Below, one piece after another: positions 1-10,535 of a stretch of 64,000 nt of DNA. The notes under the pieces are model-generated. The model saw only the letters and a list, made by a program, of their open reading frames with translations, searched no databases and had not been told where the DNA came from. The position numbers and the translations under genes were made by a program. Origin of the DNA: Malania oleifera (taxonomy: Eukaryota > Streptophyta > Magnoliopsida > Santalales > Ximeniaceae); the NCBI RefSeq assembly GCF_029873635.1, contig NC_080423.1, positions 94,707,191 through 94,771,190 of the forward strand. Direction: 5' to 3'. The stretch's first letter is position 1. Every line of letters begins with the position of its first letter.

Positions 1-1299
1 ATTCCTCTAGTGCACGAGTTCCCTTACGTATTTCTAGAGGACTTGATAGGATTACCTCCAGAACGTGAAGTGGAATTCATTATAGAGTTAGCTCTAGGTA
101 TGACACCAATATTGAAAGCTTTGTATCGTATGGGTCCAACTGAATTGAGAGAATTGAAAGAACAGCTTCTGGAACTGCTAGATAAGAGGTACATTCGACA
201 GAGTTTTTCTCCTTAGGGAGCACCTGTGCTATTTGTGAAGAAGAAGGACGAGTCGATGAGGATGTGCATCTACCACAATGAACTTAACAAGGTAACAATA
301 AAGAACAAATACCCGTTACCAGGATCGATGATCTATTTGACCAACTACAGGGCACGAAGATTTTCTCTAAGATCGATCTACGATCTGGGTATCACCAGTT
401 GGAGGTGAAAACAGAGGATGTTCTGAAAATAGCTTTCCGAACTCGGTACGACCATTATGAATTTATCGTTATGCCATTTCGGCTTAACTAATGCACCTGC
501 AGCATTTATGGATCTGATGAACAGGGTTTTTCACGAATACTTAGACCAGTTCATCATGGTATTTATTAATGACATCCTAGTGTATTCTAAGAGTGCTGCA
601 GAACATGAATTTCATCTAAGACTGGTATTGCAAGTTCTCAGGGATAAGAGGTTATACGCTAAACTGAAGAAGTGTGAGTTCTGGCTGGAACGGATTTCGT
701 TTTGAGGGCATGTAGTGTCCAAAGAAGGAGTATCTGTGGATCCGAGTAAGATAAAGGTAGTAGTGGACTGGGCGAGACCAAAGAATGTTCAGGAGATCAA
801 AAGTTTTCTAGGTCTTGCAGGTTACTACCGACTGTTCGTAAAAGGGTTCTCCAGTCTAGCAGGTCCTTTGACGCGACTCACGAGGAAGAATGTGAGGTAT
901 GATTGGAATAATGAGTGCGAGCAAAGTTTTCAGGAGTTGAAATGGTGATTAGTTACTACTCTAGTTTTGACCATTCCATCTGAGGATGGTGGATTTGTTA
1001 TCTACAGTGACGACTTTAAGAAGGGTCTCGACTGTATTTTAATGCAGCAGGGCAGAGTAGTTGCTTACGCTTCTTGTCAACTCAAGGACTACGAGAAGAG
1101 CTACCCGACACATGATATGAAATTGGCAGCGGTAGTGTTTGCATTAAAAATCTGGAGGCACTACCTGTATGGTGAAAGGTGCGAGATTTTTACTGATCAT
1201 AAAACTCTTAAGTACATTTTCGCCCAGAAAGAACTGAACATGAGACAACGTAGATGGCTTAAGTTGATAAAGGACTATGACTGTATTATTATCAACTAG
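1..1299 (+). pseudogene. Gypsy A1 reverse transcriptase and RNase H, broken
   Basis: Frame 1 carries a chain of open segments separated by stops. Visible blocks are the N-terminal RT segment with [34 protein letters not shown] in a shifted frame around 340-480, the active-site region [10 protein letters not shown] near 570-600, [16 protein letters not shown] near 805-850, and RNase H with DHKTLKYIF near 1195-1225. The family active site is normally F-I-D-D or Y-x-D-D, so FIND lacks one catalytic aspartate. Stops occur near 214, 406, 703, 946 and 1297. It is a decayed copy of the enzyme that turns element RNA into cDNA. Confidence 0.9.
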
Positions 1300-2903
1300 G
1301 AAAAGCAAATGTGGCAGCTAATGCTCTGAGTCAGAAGTCTATGGATGCGTCAGTCCCCACAGTGGGAGTTCAGCATTAGATTTGTACGGACCTGAAAAAG
1401 TTGGTCATGGAGGTAGTGTAAGGAAATCACCATACTGTTCTTGTTAGCTTAGTAGTACAGCCAACCTTATAGAAGAGGATCCAAGCAGCGCAGAAGGAGG
1501 ATCCAGAGCTTGTTGAGGTTATAGAAGGAGTCTAGAGTGGGTTAAAGTCGAATTTTAGTACCTCCAGTGATGGGATTTTGAGATTCCATAACAGAGTATG
1601 TATACCAAATGATGTCGGAATTAGACGGGTCATTCTGGAGGAGGCACACCGTTCACTCTACATCGTACATCCTGGCAGTACGAAGATGTACTGGAATCTA
1701 AGAAAATATTTTTAGTGATCGAACATGAAAGGAGAGATCGCTCGTTTCGTAGAGTAGTGCCTAACGTGTTAGCGGGTCAAGGCAGAGTATCAAAGGCCAG
1801 CAGGACCACTTCAGCCACTTGACATCCCCAAGTGGAAGTGGGAGCACATCTCGATGGATTTTGTGATGGGATTACCTATGGTGGTGCATGGGCAGAATGC
1901 TATATGGGTTGTAGTTGATCGGCTGACAAAGACTGCACATTTCATTCCTATCAAAGTCAGTTATTCCTTGAATAGGAGGGCAAAGCTATATGTGCAGGAC
2001 ATTGTACAACTCCATGGTGTTCCTATTTCTATTGTTTCGGATCGAGATCCCTGTTTTATGCCTCGTTTCTAGAAGAGTTTACAGGATGCCTTGGGATCAT
2101 AACTGACGTTCAATACATCTTTCCACCTACAGATGGATGGGCAGTCTGAGAGGACTGTTCATATGTTAGACGACATGCTGCGGTCTTATGTATTGGACTT
2201 TGGTGACAATTGGATACGGTATTTATCGCTTGTTGAGTTTGTGTATAACAATAGTTACTAGGCCAGCATAGAGATGACACCTTACGAGGCATTGTATGGT
2301 CGTCAGTTTCGATCTTCATTGTACTAGAATCAGGTAGGTGAGTGGTAAATAATGGGTTCGGAATTGATTCAGCAGGCCTCTGTAAAGGTCGAGTTGATCA
2401 AGGAGAGAATCAAGGCAGCTCAGAGTCGGCAGAAGAGTTATGTTGATACTCGCCGACAAGAGTTGGAATTTGAGGTAGGAGATATGGTGTTTCTGAAGAT
2501 CGCTCCGATGAAAGGGGTGGTGATGAGGTTCGGAAAGAAAGGGAAACTAAGTCCTCGATATAACGGGCCTTTCGAGATCCTAGAAAGGATAGGTTTGGTA
2601 GCTTATCGGGTGGCTTTACCCCTAGCACTATCCAGAGTCCATGGCGTGTTCCACGTGTCGATGCTGAGGAAGTACGTGTCGGATCCTTCCCACGTGCTGA
2701 GTTACGAACTTCTAGATATTAGTGATGCCTTATCATATGAGGAGGTCGCAGTGCAGATATTAGATCGGAAGGTACAAAAACTGTGAACTAAGGAAATGCC
2801 GCTAGTAAAGGTGTTATGGTAGAACCATGTGGTGGAAAAAGCTTCATGAGAGTTAGAAACTGAGATACGTCAGAAGTATCCTCAATTGTTTAGAGACGGT
2901 TAA
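1300..2903 (+). pseudogene. Gypsy A1 integrase and chromodomain-like tail, broken
   Basis: The frame changes from 1 to 3 between the RNase H and this part. A degraded HHCC zinc-binding segment (EAHRSLYIVHPGS, then CLTC) lies at about 1640-1770. It is followed by the catalytic core starting MDFVMGLP at 1854 with VVVDRLTKTAHFIP and VSDRDPCF. Stops break the core near 2070-2350. The C-terminal part from 2352 includes VGDMVFLKIAP, LSPRYNGPFEIL and VFHVSMLRKYV, then a chromodomain-like end (LVKVLW, then ELETEIRQKYPQLF) reaching about 2900. Integrase would insert the cDNA; this copy cannot be translated as one protein. Confidence 0.88.
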
Positions 2904-3173
2904 GTTTATCAGGTAAGTGAATGTGTATATGTTAGTGTGTCTAGTTAGTAGATATGATCTTTGGGAGAATTTTGTATATATATTGTAAGCTCCTGAAGCT
3001 TTATGTTGTAACCATGGTATTCCTCCGCCATAAGTGAGGGTAGATAATAAATTCGAGTCAGAGCTGCTTTATGGGTAGTTGCCGACTCTTTTGTAGATCA
3101 CTGGCGTAAGGTAGAATGAGTTTAGTATCAATTGGTGAATTTTGGGGACGAAATTATTATAAGGTTACGAGAT
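2904..3173 (+). other. Gypsy A1 3' untranslated region with polypurine tract
   Basis: This non-coding stretch lies between the pol stop and the LTR. TTTTGGGGACGAAATT at about 3140-3155 matches the usual Tekay/Del polypurine region, the primer for second-strand synthesis. A block at about 3018-3050 (GTATTCCTCCGCCATAAGTG) recurs next to poly(A) tails at 50750-50810 and 60345-60410 on the other strand. Confidence 0.6.
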
Positions 3174-3243
3174 TGTAGTGACCCAAATCCAGAAAATAAA
3201 TAAAGAAAAGAGAAGGAATATTAAAAAGGATTAAATAGTAGAG

Positions 3244-3410
3244 CTTGTCGACGAGGCTTCATTTCTCGTCGACAAAGTCTCTTTTGTTGTTGGGCGACGA
3301 GATGCAAAGACTCGTCGACGAGGAGATACCGAGGGATTTTTAGAGATTCTAAAATCTCAAGCTCATCGACGAGGTCACTTACTCGGCCACGAGCGACCTT
3401 CGTCGACGAG
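3244..3410. repeat. Array of CGTCGACGAG palindromes in LTR A1
   Basis: At least five variants of CTCGTCGACGAG occur in 170 bp, just upstream of the TATA box. The core GTCGAC is self-complementary. Variants are CTTGTCGACGAG, CTCGTCGACAAA, CTCGTCGACGAG, CTCATCGACGAG and TTCGTCGACGAG. Confidence 0.85.
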
Positions 3411-3434
3411 GCTGGCTGGCCAGGTCAACCTAGT

Positions 3435-3442
3435 TATAAATA
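3435..3442 (+). promoter_or_regulatory. TATA box of LTR A1
   Basis: TATAAATA lies about 25 bp after the palindrome array and about 35 bp before a long (CT)n tract, a typical plant core-promoter arrangement. Confidence 0.6.
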
Positions 3443-3473
3443 GAATATCCTTTTCTTTTTTACTAAGTTATTC

Positions 3474-3476
<3 letters not shown>

Positions 3477-3517
<41 letters not shown>
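3477..3517 (+). repeat. (CT)n microsatellite
   Basis: A pure CT run of about 41 bp lies just downstream of the LTR TATA box, probably at the start of the transcript. A similar tract sits in LTR I at 42635-42666. Confidence 0.9.
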
Positions 3518-3518
<1 letters not shown>

Positions 3519-4963
3519 GGATTCTGTGACGTATATTGCTGGAATCAACAATCCGACATCACTATGTGGATTATGAGGAGAATCTCTATAGTTATAGTGG
3601 GTCAGATTTTCAATCTGAGGATTTTTGGGTTTTCCCCTAAAATCGAGGTAAGGATCTAATTTCGTTTCTGATTTAGTAGTTATGTCGTAGTCATGATTAT
3701 AGTGAAGTAATGTTCTTTGGTTTTTAGGTTTCGGGGATCTCGGGTCGTTGTTTTGGATCGATCCGTTCATATTTTTGTTTTCATGATTAAGGTAAGGGGA
3801 TTTGTTTACATCGGTATTTTTAGAAAACTGAACTACTAGAAAGATAGCTTATGTCTTACTGCACATTTTAACTGCTTATTTGTAAAATTTTACCAAGTAT
3901 AAATTTTATTTCTTACGATTTTATAGTTTTATAGTTTTTGGCAAAAATAGGGGTTTTGGCATATGAACTCCAAATTTTCCAAAACTACTTTAACTACTTT
4001 AAAACTAAGGTACGAACTGCTTGATACCCGTGTTTGCGGTCCAAACGGTATTTTTCGAATTATACACTGATTAAAGCGATTTTTGACGAAACAAACGTGA
4101 CATGTGATATGAACTGAAACATGCTGAACTGTTATATTTGTGAATGAACTGTGAAAATTAAAATTCCATTTTGTTATCCTAAAATTTGGAAAACAGGTGT
4201 CGGTTAATCACCGAGCTTTAAAATGTAAAAAGGGTTGAACTGAGAGCATTTGTGTTGGTTAACACCACTTACTGACAGAAAATAAAAATGCATGAAAGAT
4301 TGCATGATTACGTTGTGAAAATACTGTAACTGCACAGGTTGTTATGTTTTATCGTAAATTATATATATGATTGATTGGGACCATAGCTTGTTACTAAAGG
4401 AGTTGAAAGACACCCCGAAGGAGTTGAAAGATACTCCAGGTTATCTGAGGCTTTAAATAGCTAGAGGCGTGGTTCCGTTGCTGAGTGAGGTACAGTGCAA
4501 CCACACATATGAATCAGTGTGGGTATCAAGATAGTCGGCTTGCAAGAGTGTATGGGGCCACTGGTGAAATAATAGACCAGGTAGGGTAGCCGGACTATAT
4601 CTATGATACTTGACAGTGCCTGCATGAACAAGGCTCTGTCGGAGTTTTCAGTACACAACCTGTGCCACTGGGTAATTAGGCATATTACTGAAAGTTCCAA
4701 AGCTGGTCATTTTCCTAAATTTTCAAATACATGATTTAAAAATTGAAATGGGCAAAGTCACAGGGTTGAGTACCGTGTGGAGGGAATCGTACAGTGTATG
4801 AGCTTGTACCCTACTCTAACCTTGGGGACTCTCGCTTGTAATAATATTGTATTATGTTTATATATCTCTGATTGTACTGTACTGTGTTTGTAATACTGTG
4901 CAACTATTTTTAACTGGAATAAACTCATGTAGTCACGTGCTGTTGTAATATCTTCCATCTTAC

Positions 4964-4977
4964 TGAGAAGTGTCTCA
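4964..4977 (+). other. Conserved LTR stem-loop, copy in A1
   Basis: TGAGAAGTGTCTCA can pair TGAGA with TCTCA across a 4-nt loop. The same element occurs in LTRs F, A, I and G at the same place relative to the LTR end and is followed by CACC. Confidence 0.7.
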
Positions 4978-5365
4978 CCCCAATCTTACAACCTTTGTTT
5001 CAGGTCCTATAGGACGTCAGTCCTAGTTCTTCTAAAGGGACTTTGGCGCGTATAGTCTTGTTAGTGGACGTAAGTTTTTGTATTAGTACTGGGTTGTTAG
5101 CCTGGTAGAATGTAGGAGGATGTAATATGTTTATGTTTTAAACATGGATCTAATGTACTAAAAAAAAAAGATAGAACTCTAGTATATATCTAATAGAACC
5201 CCGAATGAGAATGTTTATGTTTTCCTTTGTGGATGATTACAGTTATGTCTAAGATATGCCCGTTTGTCCCTGTTTAGGGTGGATTGTTAATGTATGTTTA
5301 TCATATATAGGTATTCTGTATGTGTAGTAGCACTCTAGGTTCGTATAAAGGATCGAGGCGTTACA

Positions 5366-5760
5366 CAAACCATATGCTCCTAGCCTGAAACTTCAAAACC
5401 TTCAGGTTGTTCCATGTAGATTTCTTTCTATAAACCTCCATGGAGAAAGGTTAACATCCAACTGTTCAAGCTCCAAGTTCAGACTTGCTGTCAATCCGAG
5501 TATCACTCGTATTCAAGTCATCTTCACCACTAGTGAGAAAATCTCGTCAAAGTCAATACCTTTCTTCTATTGAAAACCTTTGACAACCAACTGAGTTTTA
5601 TGTTTGATGATCTTTCCACTCCATTGCCATCTTTCTTCAACTTGTACACCCATTTGTTTCTCAGCGCTTTCTTTCCTTTAGGAAGTCTTACCAATTTATA
5701 TGTCTGGTTCTTTTGCAAAGAACTCATCTCTTCCTACACAGCTTGCAACCATTTACCTTT
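5366..5760 (-). pseudogene. Copia D reverse transcriptase, N-terminal part
   Basis: The minus strand encodes the start of a copia RT: a MSSLQKNQTYKLVRLPKGKK segment and NKWVYKLKKDGNG at about 5630-5725. After frameshifts near 5560 and 5430 come FDEIFS-, LELEQLDV- and EGFEVSG-like pieces. The frame is cut at 5366 where LTR A1 begins, so the YVDD active site and RNase H are lost or outside the window. Confidence 0.85.
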
Positions 5761-6183
5761 GTTTGGATGATTTTAAGCTTCTTGAAAAATCTATTACTCT
5801 TCCTCATTAGTAAAGATAACATATTCAGACTCTGGATATCTCTTTGATGGAATCAAAATGTGATTTCTATGTGATCATCTTGGCTGAGGCTCTTCAACTG
5901 GTGGAGCTACTCATGGTTCTGTAGCTTCTGACAGAGGGGATTTTTGCTCCCCTTGTTCAAGAGCTACGTCTGATTGGGTAGCTTCTAGCGAAGGGGGTTG
6001 TTGCTCCCCCTACTCAACACCCTCAGTATCTGCTTCCTGTTCTGTTTCTAGAATTTCATCTTGCAAATCTTCATTGTCTGTGGGCAACTGTACAGGTGCA
6101 GAAACAAGAATAAAATTCTGAGCATTGGAACTGGAGCTAATAGACTATGTGGACTTTCCAAAATCTTCAAACATAAGGTTTTC
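5761..6183 (-). pseudogene. Copia D linker between integrase and reverse transcriptase
   Basis: This AT-moderate stretch lies between recognisable integrase and RT blocks. It has the expected position of the poorly conserved linker of copia polyproteins, with repeated acidic and serine/proline-rich codons on the minus strand. Motifs are too weak to place exactly. Confidence 0.5.
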
Positions 6184-6733
6184 TTAAAAAATGACATCTC
6201 TACTTCTTATCAGCTTCTTTGCTACTAGATCCCATAGCATGTATCCAAACTCTTTATCTCCATAGCCGACAAAGATGCATGAAGTTGACTTCACGTCAAG
6301 TTTCCGTCTCTGCTCCTCGGATATATATATGCAAATGCTTTGCACCCAAACACTCTCACATAAGAGTTCTCCTTGCCTGACCACACTTTCTCTGGAATTT
6401 CAAACTGCAATGGAATAAAAGGTGATCTGTTAATGAGGTGGCAAGTGGCACGAACTACTTCACCCTAAAATGGCTTAGGCAATTTAGCCAAATTGAGCAT
6501 ACTTCTGACTCTTTCCATGATGGTCCAGTTCATCCTCTTGGTTACACCATTTTGTTGTGGGGTTTGTGGGACCTTTTTCTTATGTCGAATATCGCAAACA
6601 ACACAATATTCAAACTCTCTAGAAATGTACTCGTCTTTGTTGTATGATCGGAGGCACTTCAACTTCTTTCATGTTCCTCTTTCCACCATGGCATGAAACA
6701 TCATGAAGTTGTCAAATACCTGGCCTTTTGTTC
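6184..6733 (-). pseudogene. Copia D integrase, C-terminal half of the core and beyond
   Basis: The minus-strand segment 6465-6662 matches the end of a copia integrase core (CLRSYNKDEYISREFE, TPQQNGVTKRMN, RVRSMLNLAKLPKPF). The usual second catalytic aspartate of the SDNGGEY block is replaced (SYNKDEY), and the catalytic glutamate of NGVAERMN has become lysine. Thus two of the three DDE residues are gone. The segment 6184-6384 continues with RRKLDVKSTSCIFVGYGD, typical of the post-integrase linker. The reading frame runs on across solo LTR E into 11593. Confidence 0.88.
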
Positions 6734-7022
6734 TGTTGACCTTATAGGTCATATCTCGTTTTAATTATGACAAATACTTTGATATTTAATGGTTGATGAG
6801 TTTGTATGCAGGATCAATTGGAAGTATCATATGGTGTACACATATGTCCTTAAAGAAGATAAAGACCCAAAACATTTATTTGTTGTAATTTAATTGATTT
6901 TTATTTGGGTTTATAATAATAAATAGAAAATGGTTTGTAATAATCAATGCATTACATGCATGATAGGATAGATAAGCTCAAAGGATTATTGAATGACCTT
7001 AGGGATCCCCTTCGGCCTACCT

Positions 7023-7541
7023 TCAGTCGACTGACGCCAGATTTTTGGGGTTAACTCATAAAGACCATAGATTGTCTTTAGGACCCTAAATATTACATAA
7101 AAATGTCCCCCATAGTCTTGAAAATAAACATCATATAAATAGGGACAATTTAATAAAGGGAAAAAGATCGAAATGCCTAAGGATGACATGTTCAGTTGAT
7201 CGAACTCAGTTACATTGAGATCTTCGGTCGACCGAACCCCCACCGGGTCAACAAGTTAACTTTTCGATCGACCGACCAGAAATATATAGGCAACACCCTA
7301 GTCAACCAAACCTCCACATGAGAAATTCCAACCGCTTGGTCGACCAAACCCTCAAGTTCAAAATATCTAGGTCAATCGAAGTTCGACAAGTTCGGTCAAC
7401 CGAACTCACTTCGGTCGACCGAACCGTGAAGGTTTGGAAAATCACCTTTAGATAGTCAACCATCTTCTCAATTCAAATTTTCTACGATCGACCGAACTTG
7501 GCACTACGGTCGACCGACCCTTCAAGATGGTCGACTGACCC
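7023..7541. repeat. Array of TCGGTCGACCGA palindromes in LTR E
   Basis: About ten variants of TTCGGTCGACCGAAC are scattered over 520 bp just upstream of the TATA box, for example at 7222-7236, 7402-7424 and 7486-7540. The core GTCGAC is the same as in the gypsy LTR arrays, but the flanks differ. Confidence 0.85.
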
Positions 7542-7655
7542 TCTCGGGTTGGCGAATTTTACCAAGATTAAAACAATGTTAAATTTTATTAACCTCACTT
7601 AAAATTTTTCTAAAATAACCAATATGTCCTGAACGGTTATAATTTTGGGGAATTC

Positions 7656-7663
7656 TATATATA
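7656..7663 (+). promoter_or_regulatory. TATA box of LTR E
   Basis: CTATATATACCCCC lies about 115 bp after the last palindrome. The related LTR C has CTATATATAC at the matching place on its strand. Confidence 0.6.
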
Positions 7664-8507
7664 CCCCCTCATTTGCAAAGATTAGTGCAAAATCAGCAAA
7701 ACGATTAGTAATTTTCTCTTTGAAATTTAAAAATTCCTACTCTGATTTTCAAGCCTCATACACTCATCCTTAATACTCCTATTGTTAAAATCACTTTGTA
7801 AGATTGCTTGAGTGTTCTTTTTATTAGGCTTAAGCTCTCTCTTGTTCTTATTGATTGAGATTATTTTATAAAAGAGCAAAGCTTTAAGTTTCTCTAGGAG
7901 ACTTTGTTAGTTAGTCCTCCATAGAAAAACTTCATTAGGCTTGTGAGTTTTGCATATTCATTGTAATACTTAAAGACTTCATATTGTGTTTTGGTTGCGA
8001 AAAATATTTTACAAATCGTTTTCAAATATCTCTTGTGCTTATCTTTGAGAAATATTTTTAGATATTTGTTTGTGTGCTGAAATCTTTGTTGCTATATCTT
8101 TTTATTGATATTATCATCTTGACACAAAGATTAAATATTTTTTTTTTACAAACCGTTTTCTAATATCCATTGTGCTTATTTTTGAGAAAAATACTTTTGG
8201 GATATTTGTTTGTGTTGTGAAGGTCTTTGTTGCTGAATATTGTGGTTGATATTATTATCTTAATACAAAGATTCTAACACTTACTGTAAAGACCCAAAAA
8301 TTTAAAAAGGATTAAAATAATTTGGAAAAAAAATAATAATAAAATAACAGATAAATAAATAAAAAGGAATGGCGTGGGAAAAAGAAAAAAAAATTAAAAT
8401 TAAAGAAATTAAATTAAATTAAGATAAATTAAATAATTAAATAATTAGTTATTAAATTAAATATTTTTACATTGGATTAAAAAAAAAACTAATTGAAATA
8501 AGAGAAA

Positions 8508-8621
8508 TATATATATATATATATATATATATATGGTTAATATAATATATAAATATATATATATGTATATATGTATATATGTATATATATATATATATAA
8601 TAAGTATATGATAAGTATAAG

Positions 8622-8672
<51 letters not shown>
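8508..8672. repeat. (AT)n-rich microsatellite block
   Basis: Several AT dinucleotide runs occur in this LTR segment, the longest at about 8626-8672. Confidence 0.85.
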
Positions 8673-8675
<3 letters not shown>

Positions 8676-9693
8676 TACTGACAGAAGAAAAGTAAAAGAA
8701 GAAGAAAGAAGAAAGAAGAAGGAAGAAGAAGAAAGAAGAAGCTAGAGAGAAGCAGACACACCCCCCCCCCCTCCTGAATATTTTTCCTGCATGCCACTCC
8801 TTCGTCTCTGCTTCTCTCCTTCTCTCAATTACTCGGCGAGTTTGCGACGGATCGGGAAACGGAAGGTGCCGTTGGAATCCTGGTTCCGCTGCTGACATTT
8901 CTACTGGAATAGATTTTTCATGGGAAAGGCTTAGGCACTGCTCATGGGGAAAGGTAATTTTTTTTCCATTTTCTCAATTTTGTCGTTAATACGTGGTTAA
9001 ATCGACGAATAGATACCACCACGGGGTCCTAGTCGTCATCATCGTCATTTTGACATATGTAATTTTCCAATTGGGGTTTTCTAGGCCCTACTCCAAAGCG
9101 AGAGTGGGATTTGGGAAATTTGGCAATTTGGCTAAATTTAAGGGTATATTTATTTAGGAATTATGACCCTAAGAAATATTTAAATAATATTTTATTCAAG
9201 AATAATTTATTGGAATTAGGAATTTAATTTCAGGATCCGGGTGAGCGCCGCAGGTATTTTTTGGAGTCCCTATTGGCGTAGTTCAAGAAACCAGGTAAGG
9301 TGAAAAATCAGAATTTTTATGAATTTATTGTGTTATATGTACGTGTATATGTTACGATATGGGCAAAATGCCAACTGTTTAAATTATATTTTTTTCCAAG
9401 TTTAGAGTTGTTTATTAGATATGTATATGCGAAAATGAACTGATGAAAGTGGGAAATATTTTCAGGATAATTAAGTAAGAAATGAAAGGTATTTTTAGTA
9501 TATAAACATTAAATGTTGGTTGGCTTATTTTACAGGCAATGTATGAATTTTACTGTTAAATTGTGTGGCATGAGATTCTGTGCAAATATATGTTAAATGT
9601 ATGAGATGCAGGCTAAGTAAGTAAAGTAATGAAAATAAAATATGATATGGACAATGTTGTCTGTGTATGTTAAATGCAACCATGTAAATGTAA

Positions 9694-9810
9694 GACAGCT
9701 GAAAGAGAGCCATGTTAGTAGATCTAGCACACTTCTGTGTAGACTAACTGATGACAGCTAAAAGGAGCTGTGTTAGCAGATTTAGCACGTTTCTACGTAG
9801 ACTAACTGAT
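9694..9810 (+). repeat. 59-bp tandem duplication in LTR F
   Basis: Units 9694-9752 and 9753-9810 both run from GACAGCT through a TAGCAC motif to GACTAACTGAT. A third, truncated unit starts GATGGCC at 9811. Confidence 0.8.
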
Positions 9811-10521
9811 GATGGCCAAAGACCAGCTGTAGTATGAAGTAATGAAATGAAATGTTATGCAATGAAATGACTAATGAAATGGCAATGAAATGAAATGACA
9901 AAGGGAAATGATGTAAATAGGAAAAAGTCACTTAAAGTGAAACAAAATGCAAAGTTAAGTTATGAACAGGAATGAATGTGTATGAATGTATAATGACATA
10001 ACAGAATGATGTATTATGATATTAGAAGTACGTATGTACGTAGAACATGTTACGATTGGGCGAGGCATACCTTTCGCCTGAGGGCTTGCTGAGTAAGGCG
10101 AGTGCACTAGTAGCTATAGATGTGGCAGTAGCCACATAACGTACTAGGGCAGAGGGAACCTACTTGTATGGGCGGGTAGAATTCCCTATCCTTAGGGCCT
10201 TTTCCGATAAACTATTGTTGAATGCGTGAGTACGAGATTAATTTATCACTTGAGGGCTTACTGAGTAAGGTGAGTGCCCTAGTATGCTTAAATTGTGACC
10301 TTCGGGTTGCCAATGTATTAGAGCAGAGGGGTGTTACTTGTATGGGCAGGTAATCACCCCTATCCTCGGGAAATCTCATGGGTTAAACATTCGCATGAGT
10401 TTGATTAGGATCAGGGAATGCTTTTGAAAATTATGTTAAGGATTTTCAAATGTTAAATATTATGTTATATATAAACTCATGTTGGCCACACACTGCTTTA
10501 ATATATGGTTTCTTCCCTTAC

Positions 10522-10535
10522 TAAGATGTGTCTCA
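10522..10535 (+). other. Conserved LTR stem-loop, copy in F
   Basis: TAAGATGTGTCTCA, followed by CACC-like sequence, is the F version of the TGAGA/TCTCA element, with one stem mismatch. Confidence 0.6.

Larger units (their letters stand above)
1..5365 (+). mobile_element. Ty3/gypsy retrotransposon A1 (Tekay/Del-like chromovirus), 5' part outside window
   Basis: A plus-strand LTR retrotransposon is seen from inside its polyprotein to the end of its 3' LTR. The order of domains (reverse transcriptase, RNase H, integrase, chromodomain-like tail, 3' untranslated part, LTR) is that of Ty3/gypsy chromoviruses. The window starts inside pol, so gag, protease and the 5' LTR are missing. The LTR ends at 5365 and is followed directly by copia element D, which A1 evidently interrupted. 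The matching left flank is outside the window, so no target-site duplication can be checked. In-frame stops and at least two frame changes make it non-functional. Confidence 0.9.
3174..5365 (+). repeat. 3' LTR of gypsy A1 (2192 bp)
   Basis: It starts TGTAGTGACCC and ends GAGGCGTTACA, the same terminal pattern as LTRs F, A and I in this window. From the left it holds an array of CGTCGACGAG palindromes (3244-3410), a TATA box (3435-3442), a (CT)n run (3477-3517), splice-donor-like GGTAAG at 3647-3652, and the conserved stem-loop at 4964-4977 followed by an acceptor-like TTTCAG ending at 5003. A short duplicated GGAGTTGAAAGA motif lies at about 4399-4435. No long reading frame is convincing. Confidence 0.85.

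Noticed and set aside
8623-8898. 91-codon minus-strand frame ending in an IY repeat
   Set aside because: Made by an (AT)n microsatellite and a purine-rich tract inside LTR F.
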